Positions 5,064-12,572 of a stretch of 12,588 bases of DNA are shown piece by piece. Source of the stretch: an uncultured Oscillospiraceae bacterium (GTDB lineage: Bacteria > Bacillota > Clostridia > Oscillospirales > Oscillospiraceae); contig CAJTUD010000076.1 of the NCBI GenBank assembly GCA_910579725.1, positions 1-12,588 of the forward strand, given 5' to 3'. Each line of letters opens with the position of its first letter. The first letter of the stretch is position 1. The notes beneath the pieces are model-generated. The model did not search any database, was not told where the DNA came from, and saw only the letters and a program-made list of their open reading frames with translations. The position numbers and the translations under genes are program-made.

Positions 5064-5899
5064 GTTACCGTAAGAAGCACAGCCCACCCAAAGCGGCGCA
5101 ACAGACCCTTTTCCCGCCCGCCGAAGTGGAGTACAGCAACCCCGGAACAGTTCGTACCCTCTCCACCAGCCGTCTGACCTCCGGCCTGCCCTACCAGCGG
5201 CCTGTGGAGCAGAAGAACGTAGACAAGCTGATCCGCAACTGGAACAGCCGGGAACTCTACCCCGTCATTGTCAGCTTCCGGGACGGCAAATTCAATGTGG
5301 TGGACGGCCAGAACAGGATCGCCGCCATGCGCCAGATGGCGGGCGGCGGGGATGTAATCGTCCCCTGCATGATCTACACCGGCATGACCTATGAGCAGGA
5401 GGCGGAACTGTACGCCAAACTGGACAAGGGCAAGCGGCCCCTGACCCCGCGTCAGCACACCAAAGCCCTGGTGGAATCCGGTTCGGACACCAAAATCATG
5501 GAGATCAAGTGTCTGGTGGAGGATGTCGGCTTTGTGTGGGCGCTGGGGGAGCCTACCGGCGAACCATTTGAGATCGCCCCCATCCGCGCCCTCACCAACG
5601 CCCACCAGCTTCTCGGCGGCGAGGCGTTTGCCCGTATGCTGTCCCTGCTGGCCGGGGCGTGGCAGGGAACCCCCAACTCTCTGCGGGCCTCTATGCTCTC
5701 CGGTATGGCCCTGTTCGTCAAGACCTATGAGGGAGATTTGAGTGACCAAACCTTCATCCGGCGAATGTCCGCCGTCAGCCCGGAGGAAATCATTCGGCTG
5801 GGCCGCATTGAGACAGACGTGGGCCTACGTTTTGCCCGTATCATTCTGGACAAGTACAATGGCGGGGGCGCGGAACTGCCCTACCGCTTCAAACGCTGA
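5060..5899 (+). CDS. Second ParB-like protein (DUF6551-like)
   Basis: A 279-residue protein beginning in the ATGA that ends the previous gene, with AAGGAG (5045-5050) as ribosome site, so the two are translated together. Residues about 45-120 form a ParB/sulfiredoxin-like domain: YQRPVEQKNVDKLIRNW, then VVDGQNRIAAMRQM (82-86 is DGQNR, in place of the usual DGxHR), then EAELYAKLDKGKRPLTPRQ. The rest is helical with no HTH that I can see. The arrangement resembles proteins placed in DUF6551, found in Clostridia mobile elements; that assignment is from memory. Being paired with a ParB that has an HTH suggests a two-part complex or an N-terminal-domain regulator, which is inference. A strong terminator follows directly. 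Confidence 0.75.
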   Translation: MSYRKKHSPPKAAQQTLFPPAEVEYSNPGTVRTLSTSRLTSGLPYQRPVEQKNVDKLIRNWNSRELYPVIVSFRDGKFNVVDGQNRIAAMRQMAGGGDVIVPCMIYTGMTYEQEAELYAKLDKGKRPLTPRQHTKALVESGSDTKIMEIKCLVEDVGFVWALGEPTGEPFEIAPIRALTNAHQLLGGEAFARMLSLLAGAWQGTPNSLRASMLSGMALFVKTYEGDLSDQTFIRRMSAVSPEEIIRLGRIETDVGLRFARIILDKYNGGGAELPYRFKR

Positions 5900-5914
5900 T
5901 GTGCCGCCGTACAT

Positions 5915-5953
5915 AGCGCCGCAGACTGGAAAACGGTCTGCGGCGCTTTTTTT
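5915..5953 (+). terminator. Rho-independent terminator of the parB-like operon
   Basis: AGCGCCGCAGAC (5915-5926) pairs perfectly with GTCTGCGGCGCT (5936-5947), followed by seven Ts (5947-5953). It is a strong GC stem with a proper T run, 16 bases after the second ParB-like stop. It separates that operon from the small gene and recombinases downstream. Confidence 0.92.
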
Positions 5954-6009
5954 GTGCGGAATATGGACAGGCCGTACAAGCATAGTCTGAGCCAGAAGGG
6001 AGGATTTGT

Positions 6010-6276
6010 ATGGCACAGGGCGTCTTTACCAGAGAGCAGATCGAGGCGATGCAGAACGTGGATATTCGTACCGTGGACCCGGATACCCTGCGGGATATTC
6101 GGGATGTGACGGTCAACGCCGACCTCCCCAAGCGGGAGCGGATTCTGGACTTCATTCGTCAGATTGGCAATCCCTACTGCTACCGCCACGGGAAATATGT
6201 GGTGAAGGTCAGCTTCACCGACACGGACGTGACCCTGGAGGACAGAATGCTCTCCTACATACGGTCAAAATGCTGA
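6010..6276 (+). CDS. Small protein, DUF6870-like
   Basis: An 88-residue soluble protein (MAQGVFTREQIEAMQNVDIR...). GGGAGG (5998-6003) six bases before ATG supports the start. It has the segments VDIRTVDPDTLRDIRDVTVN, LPKRERILDFIRQIGNPYCY and VVKVSFTDTD, which I associate with DUF6870 proteins carried beside recombinases in Clostridia; this is recall and was not checked. The function is unknown: there is no catalytic motif, membrane segment or clear HTH. It stands alone between the parB-operon terminator and the recombinase leader. No convincing promoter is seen in the 56 bases upstream. It may take part in excision control (small proteins beside recombinases often do), but nothing in the sequence proves that. 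Confidence 0.75.
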   Translation: MAQGVFTREQIEAMQNVDIRTVDPDTLRDIRDVTVNADLPKRERILDFIRQIGNPYCYRHGKYVVKVSFTDTDVTLEDRMLSYIRSKC

Positions 6277-6289
6277 CGGAAATATTTTC

Positions 6290-6393
6290 GCAAAACACTC
6301 TGGACATTTGCCGGAAGTTATGTTAATGTGATGCCAACAGGACGACCCGGCGCTCCCCTGGTGGTTAAAGTGTTTTGCTGATTAGACTTTAAC
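6290..6393 (+). promoter_or_regulatory. Overlapping inverted repeats in the recombinase-operon leader
   Basis: GCAAAACACT (6290-6299) is the exact complement of AGTGTTTTGC (6369-6378). GTTAAAG (6364-6370) is the exact complement of CTTTAAC (6387-6393). The two pairings share bases 6369-6370, so they compete. The second ends four bases before the AGGAGA ribosome site (6398-6403) of the first recombinase. This could be an RNA switch affecting translation, or DNA sites bound by the recombinases. The only promoter-like boxes (TGGACA at 6301, TTAATG at 6323) are weak. Confidence 0.4.
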
Positions 6394-6410
6394 GATCAGG
6401 AGAGAAGAAC

Positions 6411-8050
6411 ATGAACAAGACCCAAGAGCAGGTATGGAATACCTATGGATATGTCCGCCTGTCCCATGAGGACGGTGACAAGGAGGAAAGCAACAGCGTC
6501 ACGGGCCAGAAGGATTTGATCCGTGATTATTTGTCGCGCTACCCGGAACTGCGGGAGTGCGGCATGAAAGTGGACGACGGCTATACGGGGTCCAATTTTG
6601 ACCGTCCGGCCTTTCAAGAGATGATGGCCGAGGTCAAGGCTGGCAAGGTCAACTGCATCGTAGTCAAGGATTTGTCCCGCTTCGGCAGGGACCATTTGGG
6701 CGTGGGGGAATACATTGAGCGGATTTTCCCCTTCATGGGTGTGCGCTTCATCGCCATCAATGACAACTACGACAGTCTGCACAGCAACGTGGAATCCGAT
6801 GAGCTGATTATCCCCTTCAAAAACCTCATAAACGAGGCATATTGCCGGGATACCTCGATCAAGATTCGGAGCCAGCTTGAAATCAAACGCCAGCGCGGAG
6901 ATTTCATTGGCTCTTTTGCCGTTTTTGGCTACCGGAAGGACCCGGAGAACCGCCACCACCTGCTGGTAGATGACTACGCCGCCGATGTGGTGCGGGACAT
7001 TTTCAAATGGAAGCTGGAGGGTATCAGCGCGGGGGATATTGCCGACCGCCTGACGGCATCGGGCATTCCCACCCCCATGGACTACAAGCGTTCCCTGGGG
7101 ATGCGCTACTCCACTTCCTTCCGGGTGAAGGAAGAATCCGTATGGGATGCCGGGATGGTGCTGCGGATTCTGAAAAACCCGGTTTACACCGGCGTACTGG
7201 AGCAGGGCGGGTCACCACCCCCAGCTACCGGGTGAAGCGGCTGGTGAACAAGCCCCGCGAGGAATGGGCGGTGGTGGAGAACTGCCATGAGGCCATTATT
7301 GACCGCTACGATTTTGAGAGCGTCCAGAAGGTGCTTGCCCTGGACACCCGCACCAGCGTCAGCGGCAGGGCTGTGGAGCTGTTCTCCGGCATGGTGTACT
7401 GCGGCGAGTGCGGCAGCGCCATGGTGCGGAAAACCGTCCCCTCCGGCAAGCGGAAATACGTCTACTACGTCTGCGCCGCCCATAAGGAACACAAGACCTG
7501 TTCCGCTCACAGCCTGCGGGACACGGCGCTGGATGAGATCGTGCTGGAGGCGTTAAAGAAGCACATCCGGGATGTGATCGACCTGGCTGACCTACTGGAA
7601 CTGACCGACACCGCCCAGCTTCAGCAGGCGGGTGTTCGGAAGCTCCAAGCGCGGCTGGACAGGAAGCGGGAGGAAATTGACCGCAATCAGGCCCTTTTGG
7701 GCACCCTCTATGAAAGCCTTGCCGATGGTCTGATTGACCGGGACGAATATCAGGACTTGAAAAAGACCTACTCCCGCCGCCGCTCCGAAGCGGAGGCCCA
7801 GGCCGAGGCCATTCAAGAGGAAATGAGCCGGGAGCTGGAGCAGGAGGACCGGGGCTGGATGGAGCAGTTTCGCAAGCACCGGAACATCACCGAACTGGAA
7901 CGCTCCATTATCGTGACGCTGGTTGAACGCATCCTGATTTTCCGCGGGCATCGTGTAGAGATCATTTACCGCTGGCACAATGAATTTCGCAGTCAGATGG
8001 ATTTGCTCTTGCAGGCGCAGAAGCTGTCCTCCGGGAAGGAGGCGGTCTGA
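6411..8050 (+). pseudogene. Large serine recombinase 1, interrupted by a one-base frameshift
   Basis: The ATG at 6411 follows AGGAGA. The first frame gives the resolvase catalytic domain: YVRLS with nucleophile Ser18, and KDLSRFGRD. It continues into the recombinase domain (FGYRKDPENRHH, GIPTPMDYK, ILKNPVYTG) and then ends early at 7235. The rest continues in another frame from about 7208: TTPSYRVKR, EEWAVVENCHEAIID, then a zinc ribbon (CGEC near residue 331, a second Cys pair near 356-364), a coiled coil and a C-terminal EIIYRWHNEF block, stopping at 8050. Joining the frames as if one base were missing at 7206-7211 gives 546 residues, matching its two neighbours. No slippery heptamer is present. 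It is therefore probably a decayed gene, or a sequencing error. Its stop is one base before recombinase 2. Confidence 0.85.
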
Positions 8051-8051
8051 C

Positions 8052-9755
8052 ATGGCAAGGACAAAACGCAAGGTCAACCCCATTCTGCCAGTTCCCGCGC
8101 CGGAAGCCCCGAAAGCGCGGGTTTACCAGACGGCTGGTTATGTCAGGCTGTCGGTAGAGGACAGCGGCAAGCCCGGTGCTGATACCATAGAGGCGCAGAA
8201 GCAACTTGTTTTGGGCTATATTGAGACCCAGGAGGATATGCAGTTTTGCGGCCCCTACTGCGATAACGGACGGACAGGGACAAATTTTGAGCGTCCCGAC
8301 TTTGAACGGCTGATGGACGATGTGCGCTCCGGGAAAGTCGATTGCATCATCGTCAAGGATTTATCCCGGTTTGGCCGCAACTATAAGGAAACGGGCAACT
8401 ATCTGGAGCGGATTTTTCCCTTTTTGGATGTGCGGTTTATCGCTGTCAACGACAGCTTTGACACGCTGACCGCCGAGCGGACGGCGGACGGCTATATTGT
8501 GCCGCTGAAAAATATCATCAACGAGGTTTACAGCAAGGACATTGGCAGAAAGTCCCGTTCCGCCCTGGTGACGAAACAGCAGAAGGGAGAGTTCATCGGT
8601 GCGTGGGCGGCCTATGGCTACCAGAAGTGCGCCAGCGATCCCCACCGCATTGAGCCGGACTTGGAAACCGCGCCAGTGGTGCGTGAGATATTTGCCCTGC
8701 GGCTCACGGGGACCAGCTATCAGCAGATCGCCCGAACGCTGAATGAGCGGGGAATCCCCTCCCCCGGCCGGTATCTCTGCTTGAAAGGGACGGCAAAGTG
8801 TGAAGCCTACGCCAATTCCCGCTGGAGCGTTGCCGCTGTGAAGAAGGTCCTGACAAGCGAGGTCTACTTGGGCCACATGGTACAGGGCCGTAAGCGTTCC
8901 GGCTTCACCGAGGGCAGGAAACCGTATCAGGCACCGGAATCCGAGTGGGTGATCGTCCGCAATACCCATGAACCGCTGATAGACGAAGAAACCTTCCTTG
9001 CGGTTCAGACAATGGCGGCGGAGGCCAACAGCGCCTACAAGGGTCGGTTAGGCCGGTATGACAACCTGGGAACGACCCCCAACATCCTCCGGGGACTGAT
9101 TTTCTGTGCGGACTGCAAACGGCCTCTGGTGCGGTATAAATCCGTTACCAACAAGGGGACAAACCGCTACTATGTCTACATCTGCCCGTCCCACACGGCG
9201 GATTTGGCCTCCTGCCCGAAGAAATATCTCCACGAGGAAAAGCTGAAGGAAATCCTGTGGGATACACTGCGGCAGGAGATCGCTCTGGCTAGTAAAATGG
9301 GAAAGCTGGCACAGGCGTATAGCCGTTCCGCAAAGGTTCTCAGCCGGGAGGACACTTTGAAGCGTGAGATCGCCGCCGCGAGGCAGGCGGTGGAACGGGC
9401 TAACAGGCTCTATGACAGTCTGTTTCAAAACTACCATGACAAGCTGTTGACGGAGCGGGAATATACGGAGCTGCGCCAGCAGTATCAGGCAGATGGAGAG
9501 GCGGCAGAGAAGCGGCTGGAGGCATTGGAACGCCAGCGGCAGGACGAACGGCAGCAGACAGTTGAAAATCCGTGGCTGACCACCTGCGGACGGTTCCGGG
9601 CAGATACGGAATTGACGGAGGATATGGCCCATGCGCTGATTGACCGTGTGGAGGTGGACGCGGATAACCGTATCTACATCACCCTGCGCTACCGGGATGA
9701 ATACCGCGCCCTGCTCCGGCTTCTGGAGGCCGAGGGAGAGGCGGTGCCCGCATGA
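8052..9755 (+). CDS. Large serine recombinase 2
   Basis: A 567-residue site-specific recombinase cutting DNA through a serine phosphodiester. The resolvase domain (about 28-175) has YVRLS with nucleophile Ser34 and KDLSRFGRN. A recombinase domain follows (AYGYQKC, NERGIPSP, LTSEVYLGHM). A zinc ribbon (Cys352, Cys355 in CADC; then ICPSH and SCPKK) comes next, then a long charged coiled coil (about 430-520), then a C-terminal RVEVDADNRIYITLRYRDEY block like the DUF4368 ending of this group. The N-terminal extension of about 25 basic and proline-rich residues is longer than in its neighbours. AAGGAGG (8035-8041) serves ATG 8052, one base after the stop of recombinase 1. Its stop overlaps recombinase 3. 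It probably excises or integrates the element with its partners. Confidence 0.93.
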   Translation: MARTKRKVNPILPVPAPEAPKARVYQTAGYVRLSVEDSGKPGADTIEAQKQLVLGYIETQEDMQFCGPYCDNGRTGTNFERPDFERLMDDVRSGKVDCIIVKDLSRFGRNYKETGNYLERIFPFLDVRFIAVNDSFDTLTAERTADGYIVPLKNIINEVYSKDIGRKSRSALVTKQQKGEFIGAWAAYGYQKCASDPHRIEPDLETAPVVREIFALRLTGTSYQQIARTLNERGIPSPGRYLCLKGTAKCEAYANSRWSVAAVKKVLTSEVYLGHMVQGRKRSGFTEGRKPYQAPESEWVIVRNTHEPLIDEETFLAVQTMAAEANSAYKGRLGRYDNLGTTPNILRGLIFCADCKRPLVRYKSVTNKGTNRYYVYICPSHTADLASCPKKYLHEEKLKEILWDTLRQEIALASKMGKLAQAYSRSAKVLSREDTLKREIAAARQAVERANRLYDSLFQNYHDKLLTEREYTELRQQYQADGEAAEKRLEALERQRQDERQQTVENPWLTTCGRFRADTELTEDMAHALIDRVEVDADNRIYITLRYRDEYRALLRLLEAEGEAVPA

Positions 9756-11374
9756 TGGCTACCACCGCAAAATATGTGCGGCTGTCCTCCGAGGACGATG
9801 ATCTGCGCCAGGGCGGGAAGCTGGAATCCAACAGCATCGCCAATCAGCGGGATTTGCTGGATGCCTTTATCAGCCGGATGCCGGAGCTGGCAGGAACCAA
9901 TATCATTGAGTTCTGCGATGATGGCTGGAGCGGCAAAAACTTTGAGCGGCCCGCCGTCCAGGAGATGATCGCCCAGGCGCGGGCGGGGAAAATCCAGTGT
10001 ATCGTAGTCAAGGACCTGTCCCGCTTTGGCCGTGATTATCTCACGGTAGGCAGTTATATTTCCAGCGTGTTTCCCTTCCTGGGAGTTCGGTTTATCGCCG
10101 TCAATGACGGCTATGACAGCATCCGGCCTATGGATGTGGACAGTCTGGACACCTCCTTTAAGACCCTTCTGTACGACTTTTACAGCCGTGACCTCTCCCG
10201 GAAGGTGCGGAAAGCGAAGCGGTTCCGTGCCCAGCGGGGGGACTTCCTATCGCCGTTTGCGCCCTATGGCTACATCAAGGACCCAGAGGACAAAAACCAC
10301 CTTTTAATTGACCCACCAGCGGCAGAGACAGTGCGCCGCATCTTTCGGATGATGGGCAGCGGCCACCCGGCTGAACAGATCGCCAAGAGGCTGAACAGCG
10401 AGGCCGTCCCCACACCCATGCTTTATAAGCGGGCGGCGGGCTGTTCCCGGACAAGCTGGCCCAGCGTTCAAGAGGAAAACATCTGGACAAGGAACGCCAT
10501 TGGTAAAATCCTGCGGGATGAGCGGTATATCGGAACCAACGTATACGGGAAGCGGATGCGGGATCAGGTCGGGCACCATCATACGGTGAAGGTCAGCAAA
10601 GCGGAGTGGATCACCGCATCGGGAACCCATGACGGCATTGTGACCCAGGAGGAATTTGACAAGGCCCAGCTTGCCATGCGGGAGTTCATGGAGCGGGACG
10701 GCATCAACTTGGGCGAGTGGGTACTGCGGCACAAGGTCCGGTGCGGCGTGTGCGGCTACGCCATGACCCGCTCAAGGGCAAAGCACCCCGTTTACTACTG
10801 CCGTACCAACCGTGTCAGCGATGCCTTTACCTGCCCGTCTGAGCGAGTACCCGAAGCGGATATTCTGGAGGCCATTCTGGATGGGCTTCATGTCCAGGCT
10901 ATGGCCGCGGTGGAAATGGCCCGCATTTGGGAGGAACGCCACCGGCGCAAGAAAACAGATACCGCTGCTTTGCGAAAGAACATCGCCGCTCTGCGGGAGG
11001 CCCACGGTAAGCTGGAGCGGCAGATCAAGGACCTCTATACCTCCTTTGGGGTGGGGGAGATCAGCAGGGCGGAGTATCTTACCGCCAAAGCCGCCGCCAT
11101 CCAAAAGCGGGACGCGGCCTCTGAGCAGCTTGCCGGATGGGAGGCCAAGCTGGAGAATACCGGCGAGGATGGAGAACTGCAAAATCCATTTGTTATCCGC
11201 TTCCGGCCCTATGTTGAGGCGGAGATCAAGGAAATCACGCAGGAAATCCTATCGGATATTTTAAGAGAAATCCATATCTGCCCCGGTGGGCGGCTGGAAA
11301 TCATCTGGAACTACCGGGAGGAATACGCGAAAATGATGCTGGATTTGGAAGGAGAACAGCAGGATGGAACATAA
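9752..11374 (+). CDS. Large serine recombinase 3
   Basis: A 540-residue recombinase starting inside the ATGA that ends recombinase 2 (a second ATG follows at 9755). The catalytic domain has YVRLS with Ser12, a GKLESNSIANQRDL helix and KDLSRFGRD. The recombinase domain shows PYGYIKDPEDKNH, SEAVPTPMLYK and ILRDERYIGTNVY. The zinc ribbon is CGVC (Cys331, Cys334) with YYC and TC near 347-361. A coiled coil and the ending GGRLEIIWNYREEY close it. The catalytic set is complete, so it should be active. It is closest in layout to recombinase 1, but the two proteins differ enough that this is not a recent tandem duplication. Recombinase 4 begins 11 bases before its end, indicating coupled translation. 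Confidence 0.93.
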   Translation: MMATTAKYVRLSSEDDDLRQGGKLESNSIANQRDLLDAFISRMPELAGTNIIEFCDDGWSGKNFERPAVQEMIAQARAGKIQCIVVKDLSRFGRDYLTVGSYISSVFPFLGVRFIAVNDGYDSIRPMDVDSLDTSFKTLLYDFYSRDLSRKVRKAKRFRAQRGDFLSPFAPYGYIKDPEDKNHLLIDPPAAETVRRIFRMMGSGHPAEQIAKRLNSEAVPTPMLYKRAAGCSRTSWPSVQEENIWTRNAIGKILRDERYIGTNVYGKRMRDQVGHHHTVKVSKAEWITASGTHDGIVTQEEFDKAQLAMREFMERDGINLGEWVLRHKVRCGVCGYAMTRSRAKHPVYYCRTNRVSDAFTCPSERVPEADILEAILDGLHVQAMAAVEMARIWEERHRRKKTDTAALRKNIAALREAHGKLERQIKDLYTSFGVGEISRAEYLTAKAAAIQKRDAASEQLAGWEAKLENTGEDGELQNPFVIRFRPYVEAEIKEITQEILSDILREIHICPGGRLEIIWNYREEYAKMMLDLEGEQQDGT

Positions 11375-11756
11375 GAGAGCTTGGATTTATTGCAGGGTTG
11401 CGTACCCTGACGCCTTTGCGCTGGCGGCGCAGCAGGCCAGTTTGGAGGCATACGCCGAAAAGCAGGGCTTTGAGATCGCAGGGATCACCGTTGAACAGGC
11501 CAGCGGGCTGGACTTCTCCCGCAGAGGTCTGGCCGAGGTTTCCAGCGCGGTGGCCGCTGGTGAGATTGACTTTCTGCTGGTGGCGAACCTCTCCCGCCTG
11601 GGGCGGGATGTGACCGACGTGGACGCCTATTTGCGCTGGCTGGAGGATCAGTTTGTTGAAGTGGTATGTGCCGATGGCACGATACCGCAGACCAGTACAG
11701 AAATACTGCTGACGCTGATGAAAGAAAGCGGCATTTCGCTGGATAGGGTGCGTTAG
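11364..11756 (+). CDS. Stand-alone resolvase-like domain lacking the catalytic serine
   Basis: A 130-residue protein that is only the N-terminal resolvase fold: WIYCRVAYPDAFALAAQQ, EQASGLDFSRRGLAEV, DFLLVANLSRLGRDVTDV. In active relatives the motif is YxRVS; here Ser is replaced by Ala13. The conserved arginines (Arg11 and the two in SRLGRD) remain. There is no recombinase domain, zinc ribbon or DNA-binding tail. It cannot make the serine-DNA link, so a regulatory, decoy or structural subunit role is likely. The ATG at 11364 follows GGAAGGAG (11347-11354) at nine bases and overlaps recombinase 3 by 11 bases, so it is made with the trio. The frame and ribosome site are intact, which argues against it being a decayed gene. 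A strong terminator follows. Confidence 0.85.
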   Translation: MEHKRAWIYCRVAYPDAFALAAQQASLEAYAEKQGFEIAGITVEQASGLDFSRRGLAEVSSAVAAGEIDFLLVANLSRLGRDVTDVDAYLRWLEDQFVEVVCADGTIPQTSTEILLTLMKESGISLDRVR

Positions 11757-11778
11757 CGGCGGCACGATACAGTAAAAA

Positions 11779-11831
11779 ATCAGGGCTTTTCTATCTGATA
11801 AATTCAGATGGGAAAGCCCTGATCTTTTATT
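11779..11831. terminator. Bidirectional terminator after the recombinase operon
   Basis: ATCAGGGCTTTTC (11779-11791) pairs with GGAAAGCCCTGAT (11812-11824) with one G-T. Inside it ATCTG/CAGAT (11793-11797/11805-11809) extends the stem. The plus strand runs into CTTTTATT; the minus strand runs into six Ts (complement of 11774-11779). It ends the recombinase operon 23 bases after the last stop. Confidence 0.9.
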
Positions 11832-11853
11832 CAAACATCGGAGGGAACACGTT

Positions 11854-12174
11854 ATGAATTTGAAATTTGCGGATACCCCAAAAGGCTGGTATCAGGAAAG
11901 GGCCTGCGGCATCCTTGCCTCGCTCAGTCTGGCGGTGGACGCCAATGAGCGTATGAAGGGCAGAAGCGGCGCTTTGCGCTGGTTATACCAGCATGAGATG
12001 GAGTACCATTTCAAGCGGGCGGTATTCGATACCCTCCGCTTGTTGCAGATGCTCACGCATGACACCGACTTTGCCAACAGCGGCAATCTGGCGGACATTT
12101 GTGAGAGAGGCCATACGGCATTTAACAATATCCTTGACGGCAACATGGATGGGTTTGACTTGGAGAAGGAATAG
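11854..12174 (+). CDS. Uncharacterised 106-residue helical protein
   Basis: I do not recognise this protein. ATG 11854 is preceded by GGAGGG (11840-11845) at eight bases, so it looks genuinely translated. The sequence (MNLKFADTPKGWYQERACGI...) reads as an all-helical soluble protein, with amphipathic stretches around residues 15-35, 40-68 and 80-100, and an acidic end (DGFDLEKE). It has no membrane segment, zinc motif or HTH that I can see. It follows the recombinase-operon terminator, so it must have its own promoter or rely on readthrough. It may be the last gene of the element or the first of a neighbouring accessory region; the recombinase relic just after it favours an accessory setting. 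Confidence 0.7.
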   Translation: MNLKFADTPKGWYQERACGILASLSLAVDANERMKGRSGALRWLYQHEMEYHFKRAVFDTLRLLQMLTHDTDFANSGNLADICERGHTAFNNILDGNMDGFDLEKE

Positions 12175-12250
12175 AACCTCTGGTAGCGGAATAAAAAGAA
12201 GTATCTGCGGGTTGTCCTTTCCGATGCAGGATTGTTTCGACATGGTTCAC

Positions 12251-12266
12251 AATTTGTTTACAAATT
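12251..12266. repeat. Short palindrome
   Basis: AATTTGT-TT-ACAAATT, seven perfect pairs around two bases, in the gap between the unknown gene and the recombinase fragment. It may be an operator or a chance AT-rich palindrome. The remainder of 12175-12281 shows no gene or clear signal. Confidence 0.35.
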
Positions 12267-12281
12267 TCTATTAGTCCGTGC

Positions 12282-12572
12282 TTGACATTGGCTGATGAGG
12301 CGGTCAGCGGCACGAAAACGGACAAGCGGGAGGACTTTAATCGTCTGTTGGCCGACTGCCGGAAGGGCAAAATCGACCGGGTGCTGGTCAAGTCCATCTC
12401 CCGCTTCTCCCGGAATACCAAGGACTGCCTTGCCGCTCTGCGGGAGCTGATGCGGCTGGGTGTGACCGTTCAGTTTGAAAAAGAAAACATTGACACTGGA
12501 ACGCTCACCACAGAATTGATGGTGAGCGTTTCCGGTTCCCTGGCCCAGCAGGAGTTGTCAACGCCAATTTGA
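12282..12572 (+). pseudogene. Serine recombinase fragment, truncated at both ends
   Basis: From GCT at 12291 to GAG at 12554 the translation is the middle of a resolvase domain of another lineage: ADEAVSGTKTDKREDFNRLL, then VLVKSISRFSRNTKDCL, FEKENIDTGT and SGSLAQQE. The beginning with the catalytic serine is missing. The sequence departs from the family right after SLAQQE, giving LSTPI and a stop at 12570-12572. The only upstream start is a TTG at 12282 with no ribosome site. It is not closely related to the trio (KSISRFSRN instead of KDLSRFGRD). This is a relic of an earlier or neighbouring mobile element. Confidence 0.8.

Larger units (their letters stand above)
2843..11831. mobile_element. 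Candidate integrated element (recombinase trio plus ParB-like pair)
   Basis: From the nested hairpins to the bidirectional terminator, every gene is of mobile-element type: HTH regulator, two ParB-like proteins, a DUF6870-like protein, three large serine recombinases and a dead resolvase domain, all on one strand. The gene content and higher GC from about 4 kb on (by eye) contrast with the metabolic genes to the left. No relaxase, coupling protein, replication initiator or cargo is seen. The limits given are those of the gene cluster only; no attachment sites or target duplication could be defined, and the element may be a remnant of a larger one. Confidence 0.5.

Noticed and set aside
4982..5749. 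A 255-codon open frame on the minus strand opposite the second ParB-like gene
   Set aside because: It lies antisense to a well-supported gene with clear motifs, resembles no family, and is the kind of open frame GC-rich codon use produces.
7200..7222. Programmed -1 ribosomal frameshifting in recombinase 1
   Set aside because: There is no X-XXY-YYZ slippery heptamer at the junction, and the two neighbouring recombinases need no shift; a one-base deletion or sequence error is simpler.
7007..8050. A separate gene starting near 7007 for the second half of recombinase 1
   Set aside because: Before about 7208 that frame encodes no family sequence; only the part after the shift matches, so it is the displaced end of the same gene.
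2773..12263. TTGTTTACAA at 2773-2782 and 12254-12263 as left and right attachment sites
   Set aside because: A 10-base AT-rich match in a 12.6-kb window is expected many times by chance, and no longer flanking match supports it.
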